Below are positions 9,420-17,184 of a DNA stretch of 64,000 nucleotides, one piece after another. Every line of letters starts with the position of its first letter. Position 1 is the first letter of the stretch. The stretch lies in assembly GCF_002289575.1 (NCBI RefSeq), contig NZ_NTGA01000004.1:186001-250000 (forward strand), in the 5' to 3' direction. Under the pieces are notes generated by a model. The model had not been told where the DNA came from. It worked only from the letters and a program-made list of their open reading frames with translations, and did no database searches. The stretch comes from Dietzia natronolimnaea (GTDB lineage: Bacteria > Actinomycetota > Actinomycetes > Mycobacteriales > Mycobacteriaceae). The position numbers were made by a program, and so were the translations under genes.

Positions 9420-9626
9420 ATGGGTGTGGGAGACAAGTTCTCGAACAAGGCCGAGGAGCTCGGCGGCCGCGCCAAGGAGTCGGCCGGCGCCGCGACCGGC
9501 GACCGTGACCTCCAGGCCGAGGGCCAGGCGGATCAGGGCAAGGCCGGCATCAAGCAGGGTGCCGAGAAGCTCAAGGACAAGGCCAACGAGGCCGCGAGCA
9601 AGCTCACCGGCAACGACAAGGCCTGA
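9420..9626 (+). CDS. CsbD family stress-response protein
   Basis: A 68-residue, Lys/Glu/Ala-rich protein with the CsbD pattern: GDKFSNKAEELGGRAKESAG, then a repeat of the same amphipathic type to the C-terminus. CsbD-like proteins are general-stress proteins of unknown mechanism. ATG 9420 has a good GAGAGGAG ribosome-binding site. A short stem (9640-9658) follows. Confidence 0.88.
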   Translation: MGVGDKFSNKAEELGGRAKESAGAATGDRDLQAEGQADQGKAGIKQGAEKLKDKANEAASKLTGNDKA

Positions 9627-9639
9627 TTCGCCCCGGCGA

Positions 9640-9658
9640 GCAGGCGATTTCCGCCTGC
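9640..9658 (+). terminator. Short hairpin after the CsbD gene
   Basis: Stem GCAGGCG / CGCCTGC with a 5-nt loop, 14 nt after the stop. Modest terminator candidate; the tRNA promoter follows at once. Confidence 0.4.
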
Positions 9659-9672
9659 GGCCGCTCGTGAAG

Positions 9673-9678
9673 TAGCCT
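9673..9678 (+). promoter_or_regulatory. -10 box of tRNA-Ser(CGA)
   Basis: TAGCCT placed 7 nt before the mature 5' end of the tRNA, which would start transcription at or just before the tRNA. Confidence 0.5.
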
Positions 9679-9685
9679 GATCGGC

Positions 9686-9776
9686 GGTGGCGTGTCCGAG
9701 CGGCCGAAGGTGCAGCACTCGAAATGCTGTGTTGGGTAACCCCCAACCGTGGGTTCAAATCCCACCGCCACCGCCA
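9686..9776 (+). tRNA. tRNA-Ser (anticodon CGA)
   Basis: Seven-bp acceptor stem GGTGGCG / CGCCACC, discriminator G and an encoded CCA (9774-9776). Anticodon stem CAGCA / TGCTG with loop CTCGAAA gives anticodon CGA, reading UCG. A long class II variable arm (GTTGGG...CCCAAC) confirms serine. T stem GTGGG / CCCAC with loop TTCAAAT. Confidence 0.96.
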
Positions 9777-9777
9777 C

Positions 9778-9819
9778 GGGGAGAGCCCCGGAACTCATCG
9801 GAGTTCCGGGGCTCTCCCC
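9778..9819 (+). terminator. Strong hairpin terminator after tRNA-Ser
   Basis: Perfect 19-bp inverted repeat (9778-9796 / 9801-9819; arms begin GGGGAGAGCC and end GGCTCTCCCC) around the tetraloop ATCG. No U-tract. It also lies downstream of the convergent TetR gene, so it can serve both directions. Confidence 0.75.
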
Positions 9820-9846
9820 ATGTCGGGCCTCATCTCGGGCCTGATC

Positions 9847-10461
9847 TCATTCCGCGTCGTCACCCGGGAAGACGTCGGCGACGAAGTCCGGCAGGGCGGC
9901 GACCGCCCGGAGCGTGGTGATCGCGGAGTCGATCACGGTCTCCTGGGGCAGCCCGGACTCCTCGCCCAGCAGCGCCAACTCCTCGACACCGGCCAACCAG
10001 GCGCGGGTGAGCACCAGGGCCATCGGGCCGGGTCGGACCACCCCGATGCTGTGGAGGATGCGCAGGCTGATGGTGCGGTGCATCCCGTCCACGACCTGCT
10101 CGAGGACCGGGTCCACGGACCTGCCCGACCGCAGGACCGCCACGTAGTTGTCGCGCCGCCGCTGGATGTAGCGCACCAGTGCGGTGATGATCGCCCGGGT
10201 GCGGTCCTCCGCGCTGGCCCCCTCCGGCACCTCGGTGAGCGACAGGACGTGGTCGGCGGCCGCGTTGACCACCGCCGTGAGGTAGTTCAGTTTGGTGGGG
10301 AAGTAGTGGAACAGCAGGCTGCGCGAGACCCCCGCCCGCTCGGCCACGTCATCCATCGACAGCGCGTGGAACGGCACCGTCTCCAGGAGTCTCACTCCCA
10401 GGACCACCAGTTGGTCGCGGCGCTCGTGCCGGGAGAGCCGTCGGCCGCTGGTACCGGGCAT
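9847..10461 (-). CDS. TetR family transcriptional regulator
   Basis: A 204-residue protein. The N-terminal helix-turn-helix is classical: LSMDDVAERAGVSRSLLFHYFPTK (about residues 34-57). The C-terminal all-helical ligand domain has no recognisable signature. ATG 10461 has a GAGGTGAG ribosome-binding site. It is divergent from tgt with a 95-nt gap, so tgt or the regulator itself could be a target, but no operator palindrome stands out. Confidence 0.9.
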   Translation of the reverse strand: MPGTSGRRLSRHERRDQLVVLGVRLLETVPFHALSMDDVAERAGVSRSLLFHYFPTKLNYLTAVVNAAADHVLSLTEVPEGASAEDRTRAIITALVRYIQRRRDNYVAVLRSGRSVDPVLEQVVDGMHRTISLRILHSIGVVRPGPMALVLTRAWLAGVEELALLGEESGLPQETVIDSAITTLRAVAALPDFVADVFPGDDAE

Positions 10462-10556
10462 CGCTCACCTCGTCGTCGTCGATTCCTGCCGTCGTCGATT
10501 CCCCCCATCGTAGGGCCAGGGCCGGCCCCCCGGACCGTCGTGCCACGATGGGACAC

Positions 10557-11837
10557 ATGTCGGATCACACGCCCCCCACCCCACGCGCGACGACCTTCGA
10601 CGTGGGGTCCCGGATGGTCCTCGACGGCACCGCGGGGGGCCGCACCGGCGTCATCCACACCCCGCACGGCGACATCGCCACCCCGGCGTTCGTGCCCGTC
10701 GGCACCAAGGCCACCGTCAAGACCCTCACCCCGGAGCAGGTCCGCTCGACCGGCGCGCAGGCCGTCCTGGCCAACGCCTACCACCTGTACCTGCAGCCCG
10801 GCCACGACGTGGTGGACGCCGCCGGCGGGCTGGGGGAGTTCATGCGCTGGTCCGGGCCCACCTACACCGACTCCGGGGGCTTCCAGGTGATGAGCCTCGG
10901 GGTGGGCTTCAAGAAGGTGATCGAGATGTCGGCGGGCGCGGCCGGGGCCCCGGACGACTCCGCCACCAACAAGGGCCAGGGGAGGCTCGCGAAGGTCGAC
11001 GAGGACGGTGTCACCTTCACCTCGCACCTCGACGGGTCGCCGCACCGGTTCTCCCCGGAGGTGTCGATGCGGATCCAGCACGGTCTGGGGGCCGACATCC
11101 TGTTCGCCTTCGACGAGCTCACCACGCTCATGAACACCCGCGAGTACCAGGAGAGGTCGGTCGAGCGCACGCGGCGTTGGGCGCAGCGGTGTCTCGACGA
11201 GCACGAACGCCTGTCGGTGGAGCGCGGGCACCGGCCCGGTCAGTCACTGTGGGGCGTGGTCCAGGGCGCGCAGTTCGAGGACCTGCGGCGGCAGGCCGTG
11301 CGCGGGCTCGTGGAGATGAGCGACCGCGCCGAGGAACAGGGGCGCCGCGGGTTCGGCGGCTACGGGATCGGCGGGGCGCTGGAGAAGGAGAACCTCGGCA
11401 CCATCGTGGGCTGGTGCACCGAGGAACTGCCCGAGGACCGGCCGCGCCACCTGCTGGGGATCAGCGAGCCCGACGACATCTTCACGGCGGTGGAGAACGG
11501 GGCCGACACGTTCGACTGTGTCGCGCCCACCCGGCTCGCCCGCCACGGCGGGATCTACACGCTGGACGGGCGGGTCAACGTCACCCGGGCCCAGTTCCGG
11601 CACGACCACAGCGCGCTCGACCCCGAGGGGCCGTCCGAGGTCTCGCGGGAGTACAGCCGCGCGTACCTGCATCACCTGTTCAAGGCCAAGGAGTTCCTCG
11701 GGTCGACCCTGCTCACCCTGCACAACCTGGCGTTCGTGGTGCGGCTGGTCGACGAGGTGCGCGCCGCGATGGACGCCGGGCCCGACGAGTACCTGGCGTA
11801 CAAGTCCCAGTTCCTGGGGCGGTACTACTCGACGTAG
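10557..11837 (+). CDS. tgt: tRNA-guanine(34) transglycosylase with altered zinc site
   Basis: A 426-residue TGT-fold enzyme that exchanges G34 of GUN anticodons for a 7-deazaguanine. Conserved active-site parts: DSGGFQV (substrate-binding Asp) and DCVAPTRLARHGG (nucleophile Asp). Two departures are visible. The usual C-x-C-x2-C zinc motif before YSRAYLHHL is replaced by G358, S360 and S363. The loop normally GGLAVGE reads GGALEKE. ATG 10557 has CACGAT 7 nt upstream. A queuosine-precursor transporter and GluQ-RS are encoded 1.3-3.2 kb away, so the base is probably salvaged. It could prefer queuine over preQ1; this is inference. Confidence 0.85.
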   Translation: MSDHTPPTPRATTFDVGSRMVLDGTAGGRTGVIHTPHGDIATPAFVPVGTKATVKTLTPEQVRSTGAQAVLANAYHLYLQPGHDVVDAAGGLGEFMRWSGPTYTDSGGFQVMSLGVGFKKVIEMSAGAAGAPDDSATNKGQGRLAKVDEDGVTFTSHLDGSPHRFSPEVSMRIQHGLGADILFAFDELTTLMNTREYQERSVERTRRWAQRCLDEHERLSVERGHRPGQSLWGVVQGAQFEDLRRQAVRGLVEMSDRAEEQGRRGFGGYGIGGALEKENLGTIVGWCTEELPEDRPRHLLGISEPDDIFTAVENGADTFDCVAPTRLARHGGIYTLDGRVNVTRAQFRHDHSALDPEGPSEVSREYSRAYLHHLFKAKEFLGSTLLTLHNLAFVVRLVDEVRAAMDAGPDEYLAYKSQFLGRYYST

Positions 11838-12038
11838 CACCGCCCGCGCCTTACCCGGTCGGCGTCCGCCGGGCCCGTGCGCGCCTTCCTCGGGGGACGT
11901 CCCGCGGGGCCCGTCCGCGCCGATGACGTACGCGCCCTCTTCGGCTTATGCGGCCCCCCTGTCAGCCGCCGGAAGGGGTGCGCGCCGTCTCTGGACCATT
12001 CCGGACGCGCACCTCGGGTGAGGCGTCAGTGTCGGTCG

Positions 12039-12110
12039 CAGTCGCGCAGTCGCGCAGTCGCGCAGTCGCGCAGTCGCGCAGTCGCGCAGTCGCGCAGTCG
12101 CGCAGATGCG
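12039..12110 (+). repeat. Octamer tandem repeat, 8 perfect copies plus one variant
   Basis: The unit CAGTCGCG is repeated eight times without error from 12039 to 12102; a ninth, CAGATGCG, closes the array 15 nt before the next start codon. The rest of the 288-nt gap after tgt shows no gene or clear signal. A unit length of 8 (not a multiple of 3) in a promoter position is typical of slippage-prone loci. Confidence 0.95.
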
Positions 12111-12125
12111 TGGAAAGCTGTCGGC

Positions 12126-12749
12126 ATGGACCTTGGCGAGACTCTGGACGAGATCGATGCGATATACGCTCAGCGAACCGCTTTCGGAACCAATCCGATG
12201 GCGCCCACAGCTCCTCTGGGACCCTTTAGTCAGGCGGCGATGCAGGCCGCCGAGAATCTCCTGGTCAAAGCCCTAGACCGGATGGGGAGCGGCGAGCAGG
12301 ACGCGGCGGAGCGACTGATGGGACGCGCGGCCGAGATCCCGTTCGATGACCACGAGGGGGTGTGGCCGGGACCCGAGGTGGCCGCGGATTTGCTCTACAA
12401 CCTCATCGCGGACCATTCGGAGTTGCTCGCCGAGTTCGAGTTTGACGACGAGGGGAATGAACCCCCGATCGAGGTCCACCTGGGTATCCGGGAGATCAAG
12501 GGCCGGTTGAGCCCAGGAGAGGGTGAGGCACTGCGTGAGGTAATGCGTGAGATCCTGACGGTCGCGGGCGAGTACGGGATCGATCGCCACCAAGTGGGGC
12601 GACTGCGCGAGGTGCTCGAACTCCTGCCGCGGGGGGAGTACCACCGCGAGCTTCCAGGCGACGCCACGACCCAGCAGCGGCTGGACTCGATCGCCGCCGC
12701 GTGCCGCGTGTCTGCACTACTCCTCGAGACGTTCTACGGGGAGTACTGA
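12126..12749 (+). CDS. Hypothetical protein, 207 aa, atypical composition
   Basis: An acidic, helical protein starting MDLGETLDEIDAIYAQR, without signal peptide, membrane segment or known motif. No family was recognised. Its DNA is noticeably less G+C-rich than its neighbours (codons such as ATA, TTT and AGT occur early), which suggests recent acquisition. It sits between tgt and the other queuosine-related genes and is preceded by the octamer array. A good ribosome-binding site is not obvious. The convergent CHY gene ends 16 nt away. Confidence 0.65.
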   Translation: MDLGETLDEIDAIYAQRTAFGTNPMAPTAPLGPFSQAAMQAAENLLVKALDRMGSGEQDAAERLMGRAAEIPFDDHEGVWPGPEVAADLLYNLIADHSELLAEFEFDDEGNEPPIEVHLGIREIKGRLSPGEGEALREVMREILTVAGEYGIDRHQVGRLREVLELLPRGEYHRELPGDATTQQRLDSIAAACRVSALLLETFYGEY

Positions 12750-12765
12750 GCCCGGGGTAAGAGAG

Positions 12766-13146
12766 TCAGCCGTCGAAGTAGATCGAGTGATGCAATGAGC
12801 AGCCCGGGTTGAACGGCGCCCTGCAGGCCGGGCACCCGTGTGCGTTCAGGTACTCGGTGATCGACAGCGTGGTCCGGCAGACACCGCACAGGATCGCCGG
12901 GGCGTCGAACTCGGCCCGCGGCCACGCCGAGACCGCGTGGTCAGCGGCATCGGCGTGGCAGCGGAAGCACGGGTAGAACTCCCGGCAGCAGTGGAAGCGG
13001 ATCGCCACCACGTCGAGGGGCCCGCGGTAGTGGACGCAGCGGGTCTGGTCGTCGACGGTGGCGCCGAGCACCCGTATCGATGCGCCGCTCCCGTCGCGCC
13101 CGACGCCCGAGCCGCCGCCACCCGCGCCCTCGTCGTGGGAGGTCAT
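12766..13146 (-). CDS. CHY zinc finger protein
   Basis: A 126-residue protein in which cysteine and histidine pairs fill the C-terminal 90 residues: CVHYRG, FHCCREFYPCFRCHADAADH, CGVCRTTL, GCPACRAPFNPGC and HHSIYF. This is the CHY zinc-finger layout, expected to bind about three zinc ions. Function in bacteria is unknown. The ATG overlaps the transporter stop in ATGA, so the two are probably translationally coupled; a zinc- or modification-related partnership is conceivable but unproven. Confidence 0.85.
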   Translation of the reverse strand: MTSHDEGAGGGGSGVGRDGSGASIRVLGATVDDQTRCVHYRGPLDVVAIRFHCCREFYPCFRCHADAADHAVSAWPRAEFDAPAILCGVCRTTLSITEYLNAHGCPACRAPFNPGCSLHHSIYFDG

Positions 13147-14057
13147 GCCCTCGAGTCTGCCAGGGGCGATCGCGCCACGGTCGATCCGGCCAGGGCGGTC
13201 TGATAGCTGGGCTCGCGCTTCTTGATCCACGCGATCACGACGTACGTCACCGGCAGCAGGACCGCCTCGACGAGGGTCTTCCAGACGAACCCGATCACCA
13301 CGTAGTTCCAGTAGTCGCCCGACCCGAGGACCATGCCCAGGGCGGGTGCCGCGATGGTGCAGAAGACGATGGTGTCCGCGAGCTGGCCGACCACGGTTGA
13401 GCCGAGCAGCCTGGCCCACAGGGTCTTCTCACCGGTGCGGCGCTTCATCCACACCAGGACGTAGCTGTTGAGCAGCTCGCCCACCACGTAGCCGGCCAGG
13501 CCGGCCAGGAAGAACTGCGGGATCACGCCGGCGACGGCCTCGAACGCGTCCTGGTTCTCGTAGAACGGGGCCGGCGGCAAGTGGACGGTGAACGTGAAGC
13601 TCAGCGCCGCCAGCGCCAGGACGGCGAAGCCGGAGAGGACGACACGGCGCATCGCCTTGAAGCCGTACACCTCGCTGATCACGTCGCCCAGCACGTACGC
13701 CAGCGGGAAGAGCAGGAAGGCGCCGTCGGTGACGAGACCGTCGAGGCTGAGGAACCCGAGTTCGAAGCTCAGGTCGGGGAAGAGCAGGACGCCCTTGGTG
13801 CCGGTGACGTTGCTGATGAGCATGACGCCCACGAACAAGGCGATCAGGTAGCCGTAGTACGGGCTGGCGACGGTGGCGAAGACCGCGCGGTCGGTGCCGC
13901 TGCGGTCGTCCCGGGCGTCGGGGGCGGGGCTGGTGGGGGTCGGGTCGGACATGGTCGGGTCGGAGGAGTCCCGGGTGCTGCGCGCCGGCTCGGGAGTGGT
14001 CCCGTCCGGCCGCCCAGGCCCGCGAGGATCAGGGTTCTGCTGCGATGAAGTGGTCAC
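13143..14057 (-). CDS. Queuosine precursor transporter (YhhQ/VUT family)
   Basis: A 304-residue membrane protein with a 55-residue hydrophilic N-terminal extension and about six membrane segments. Family hallmarks: LISNVTGTKGV, PLAYVLGDVISEVYGF and a late GQLADTIVF stretch. YhhQ-type carriers import preQ0, preQ1 or queuine. GTG 14057 has GATAAT 8 nt upstream; the later ATG at residue 36 would remove most of the extension. Neighbours tgt and gluQ fit a salvage pathway. Confidence 0.88.
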   Translation of the reverse strand: MTTSSQQNPDPRGPGRPDGTTPEPARSTRDSSDPTMSDPTPTSPAPDARDDRSGTDRAVFATVASPYYGYLIALFVGVMLISNVTGTKGVLLFPDLSFELGFLSLDGLVTDGAFLLFPLAYVLGDVISEVYGFKAMRRVVLSGFAVLALAALSFTFTVHLPPAPFYENQDAFEAVAGVIPQFFLAGLAGYVVGELLNSYVLVWMKRRTGEKTLWARLLGSTVVGQLADTIVFCTIAAPALGMVLGSGDYWNYVVIGFVWKTLVEAVLLPVTYVVIAWIKKREPSYQTALAGSTVARSPLADSRA

Positions 14058-14144
14058 GGGCGTCGATTATCCGTGCAGACGCGCCCGACCGGCGAATCCA
14101 CCGACCGCCCGACGCCCGTCGTCTCGAACGTCCGGGTTCGACGG

Positions 14145-15068
14145 TCAGGCGACGACCCACGGGCCGGACCGCAGCGACCCGGGAGTGACCACCCCTCGCA
14201 GGGCGTCGATCGAGTCCGCGCCGGGCGGTCCACCGAGAGACGCCACGATCCGGGCCACTGCCGCCCTCGTCGTCGTCCCCTCCAGCGCCAGGTCGGCCAG
14301 GGTCACCGCCCCGTCCCGCTTGGCCAGGCGCTCGCCGGCGGCGTTGACCGCGAGCGGGACGTGGACGTACTCCGGCCGGCGCAGGCCGAGGAGGTCGGCC
14401 AGATAGGCCTGGCGGGGTGTGGAGGGCAGGAGGTCCTCGCCGCGGACCACCTGGTCCACGCCCTGGTCGGCATCGTCGACGACGACGGCGAGGTTGTACG
14501 CCCACACGCCGTCACCGCGTCGCAGCACCACGTCGTCCACAACGCCTGTATAGGGGCCGTGGACCAGGTCGTCGACGGTGAGCTCGGGGATGCCTGCCCG
14601 CAGCCGCAGGGCCGGCACGCGGCCCGGGCCGAGTGCCTCTCGGCGGGCTGTCCGCTCGGCCTCGGTCAGGTTCCGGCAGGTGCCGGGATATGCGCCGGGC
14701 GGGGAGTGGGGGGCACGGGGCGCCTCGGCGATCTCTCGGCGCGAGCAGTAGCACTCGTAGACCAGGTCGGCGCCGGCCAGACGGTCTGCGGCCGCGGCGT
14801 AGGCCTCCGCGCGCTCGGATTCCCACATGATCTCGCCGTCCCAGTCGATCCCGATCGATGCCAGGTCCTCGAGCTGCCGCCCGGCCATGCCGGGGCGGGC
14901 GCGCGCGGTGTCGAGGTCGTCGACGCGCATGCGGAACGCGCGACCCGAGTCGCGGGCCAGCACCCAGGCCACCACCGCGGTGCGCAGGTTGCCCAGGTGC
15001 AGGTCGCCCGACGGGCTGGGGGCGTACCGGCCGGCGCCGCGGGGAGGGTTGCTGGCGGGGGAGTCCAC
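14145..15068 (-). CDS. gluQ: Glutamyl-Q tRNA(Asp) synthetase
   Basis: A 307-residue GluRS paralogue lacking the anticodon-binding domain. It contains the HIGH-like motif [10 protein letters not shown], zinc ligands (YECYCSRRE ... GTCR) and a KMSKS-like LAKRDGA. GluQ-RS attaches glutamate to the cyclopentene ring of queuosine in tRNA-Asp, so it implies that queuosine is made or salvaged. GTG 15068 is chosen: TACCCT lies 6 nt upstream, and the longer reading would run through that promoter. Confidence 0.9.
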   Translation of the reverse strand: MDSPASNPPRGAGRYAPSPSGDLHLGNLRTAVVAWVLARDSGRAFRMRVDDLDTARARPGMAGRQLEDLASIGIDWDGEIMWESERAEAYAAAADRLAGADLVYECYCSRREIAEAPRAPHSPPGAYPGTCRNLTEAERTARREALGPGRVPALRLRAGIPELTVDDLVHGPYTGVVDDVVLRRGDGVWAYNLAVVVDDADQGVDQVVRGEDLLPSTPRQAYLADLLGLRRPEYVHVPLAVNAAGERLAKRDGAVTLADLALEGTTTRAAVARIVASLGGPPGADSIDALRGVVTPGSLRSGPWVVA

Positions 15069-15150
15069 GTCCTCAGGGTAGGCCGGGGGCCCGAGAGGCC
15101 GGACGTGGCGGGACGTGCCGGGCGCGGCGAGAGGTGCCAGACTGGGCGGT

Positions 15151-15504
15151 ATGAGCGCAGACGCCGACAACGCACGCCCCGACGCCGACGACCGGACCCG
15201 CCTGACCGAGGAGCAGATCGCCGAGGGGCTGGCAGATCTCCCCGGCTGGGCGCTGTCCGAGGGCTCGCTGACCTACACCGCCGTGTGCGAGACCCCGCAG
15301 GCCGCGATCAACCTGGTCGCCGCGATCGGGCAGGCCGCCAATTCGCAGGACCACCACCCCGACCTGCTGTGGAGCTACGACGAGGTGACCCTGGACCTGC
15401 GCAGCCACGACGTCGACGGCGTGACCCGGCGGGACCTGCGGCTGGCCCGGTCGGTCTCGGCGCTGTCCGGGGAGTTCGACGCGACCCCGCTGGGCATGGA
15501 CTGA
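15151..15504 (+). CDS. Pterin-4-alpha-carbinolamine dehydratase
   Basis: A 117-residue protein with the PCD/DCoH signature: [21 protein letters not shown] followed by [10 protein letters not shown]. It dehydrates 4a-hydroxytetrahydropterin; in bacteria without aromatic amino-acid hydroxylases its role is often unclear (moonlighting in Moco or folate metabolism has been proposed). ATG 15151 has CAGACT 7 nt upstream. It is divergent from gluQ and convergent with nuoN. Confidence 0.88.
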   Translation: MSADADNARPDADDRTRLTEEQIAEGLADLPGWALSEGSLTYTAVCETPQAAINLVAAIGQAANSQDHHPDLLWSYDEVTLDLRSHDVDGVTRRDLRLARSVSALSGEFDATPLGMD

Positions 15505-15513
15505 CCTACCCCA

Positions 15514-15572
15514 TCGAGAAGAGCGTTCCGCACACTTGCTCTCGGCAGATGCGGGCGAAACGCTCTTCTCGA
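15514..15572 (+). repeat. Intergenic palindromic element, copy 1
   Basis: A 14-bp perfect outer stem, TCGAGAAGAGCGTT / AACGCTCTTCTCGA, around an imperfect inner part. It lies between the convergent pcd and nuoN genes, a position suited to a bidirectional terminator. Four more copies occur at 47187, 48611, 54620 and 55679. Confidence 0.9.
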
Positions 15573-15585
15573 CGAGGACTGGGGC

Positions 15586-17184
15586 TCACCAGGCGAACGT
15601 CGAGGCGGCCTCTGCCAGATCGAGGAGCGGCTGCGGGGCGATCCCCAGCGCCAGGGTGAGCACCGTGGCGGCCGCGACCACGGCCAGGGTCGCCGGTTGG
15701 CGGGCGAACGCCACGCCCGAGCCGGCCACGCCCGAGCCGCCCACCCCCGAGCCCGCGGCACCCGAGCCACCCGAGCCCCCGGAATCGGCGTCGCGGAAGA
15801 ACATCACCACGATCACGCGCACGTAGAACGACGCCGCGATCGCGCTGGTGAGCACGCCGATCACCACCAGGGTCACCGCGCCCCCGGTCACGGCCGCCGA
15901 GAAGAGGGCGAACTTGGCGATGAACCCGCTGGTCAGCGGTATGCCCGCCAGGGCCAGCAGCAGCACCGCGAACGCGCCCGCCACCAGCGGCTGACGCCGA
16001 CCGAGCCCGGCCCAGGCCCGCAGGTCGCTGATCTCGGCACCGTCGGCGTCGCGGACCAGCCCGGCCACCGCGAACACGCCCACCGTGCTGACGGCGTACG
16101 CCGCGAGGTAGAACAGCATCGCCGTCGCCCCGGCGGCCTGGACCGCGATCACCCCGGTGAGCAGGAACCCGGCGTGGGCGATGGAGGAGTAGGCCAGTAG
16201 CCGCTTGACGTCGTTCTGCGCGACGCCCACGATCGTCCCCACGATCATCGTCAGCGCCGCGATCACCCACAGCACGGGCGCCCAGTCCGCCTCGAGCCCG
16301 GGCACCGCGGTGTGGAAGAAGCGCAGGATCGCGCCGAACGCGGCGACCTTGGTGCCGGCGGCCATGAACGCGGTGATCGCGGTGGGCGCGCCCTGGTAGA
16401 CGTCGGGCGTCCAGGTGTGGAACGGCACGGCGCCGACCTTGAACAGCAGGCCCACCGACATCATGGCCACGCCGATGAGGATCAGCGGGCTGGCGCCCTC
16501 GGACTCCACGACGTCGGCGATCCCCCGGTAGTCCACGGTCCCGGCGTAGCCGTACACCAGCGCGACGCCGTAGACGAAGAACGCCGAGGAGAACGCGCCC
16601 AGGAGGAAGTACTTGACCGCGGCCTCCTGCGAGAGCAGCCGTCGGCGCCGGGCCATCCCGCACAGGACGTACAGCGGCAGGGAGAGCACCTCCAGCGCGA
16701 TGAACAGCGTGATCAGGTCGTTCGCCGCGGGGAACAGCATGAGGCCGCCCGTGGCGAAGAGCGCGAGCGGGAAGATCTCCGTCTGGGTGAATCCGGCGCG
16801 CTCGGCCTCGCGTTCGCCCGAGCCGCCGGGGGCCACGGCGGCCTGGGGCGCGAAGCCCGCGAGCACCTTTCTGCGGGAGGCCGACGGGATCACGGTGCGT
16901 TCGCCGATCAGCAGGCCGGCGCCGAGGGCCACGACCACGGTCAGGCCCTGCAGGAACAGCGCCGGGCCGTCGACCGCGACCGCCCCCTCGGCCGTGACGA
17001 TCCGGGTCCCGGCCAGGAGGACCACCGAGATCAGCGCGGCGGCGAGACCTCCCAGGTAGACGGCCATCTGTGTGCCATAGCGGCGCCGCGCGGGGACGAA
17101 CGCCTCCACCAGCACGCTGACGATCCCCGCGCCGAACACCACGAGCAGCGGCGAGAGCGATCCGTACGCGATGTCCGGGGTCAT
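15586..17184 (-). CDS. nuoN: NADH-quinone oxidoreductase subunit N
   Basis: A 532-residue antiporter-like subunit of the complex I membrane arm, with about 14 membrane segments. Conserved parts include GMARRRRLLSQEAAVKYFLLG, PFHTWTPDVYQGAPTA and KRLLAYSSIAHAGF, holding the key Lys and His residues of the proton path. The C-terminal region carries a Gly/Ser-rich repeat (GSGVAGSGV) unusual for the family, between the last two membrane segments. ATG 17184 overlaps the nuoM stop (ATGA). Last gene of the operon; a palindromic element follows. Confidence 0.96.
   Translation of the reverse strand: MTPDIAYGSLSPLLVVFGAGIVSVLVEAFVPARRRYGTQMAVYLGGLAAALISVVLLAGTRIVTAEGAVAVDGPALFLQGLTVVVALGAGLLIGERTVIPSASRRKVLAGFAPQAAVAPGGSGEREAERAGFTQTEIFPLALFATGGLMLFPAANDLITLFIALEVLSLPLYVLCGMARRRRLLSQEAAVKYFLLGAFSSAFFVYGVALVYGYAGTVDYRGIADVVESEGASPLILIGVAMMSVGLLFKVGAVPFHTWTPDVYQGAPTAITAFMAAGTKVAAFGAILRFFHTAVPGLEADWAPVLWVIAALTMIVGTIVGVAQNDVKRLLAYSSIAHAGFLLTGVIAVQAAGATAMLFYLAAYAVSTVGVFAVAGLVRDADGAEISDLRAWAGLGRRQPLVAGAFAVLLLALAGIPLTSGFIAKFALFSAAVTGGAVTLVVIGVLTSAIAASFYVRVIVVMFFRDADSGGSGGSGAAGSGVGGSGVAGSGVAFARQPATLAVVAAATVLTLALGIAPQPLLDLAEAASTFAW

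Noticed and set aside
9778-9819. Inverted repeat after tRNA-Ser as an attachment site
   Set aside because: It is a perfect hairpin without a copy of the tRNA 3' end or an integrase nearby; terminator is simpler.
12039-12110. Octamer array as a CRISPR
   Set aside because: Units are contiguous without spacers and there are no cas genes.
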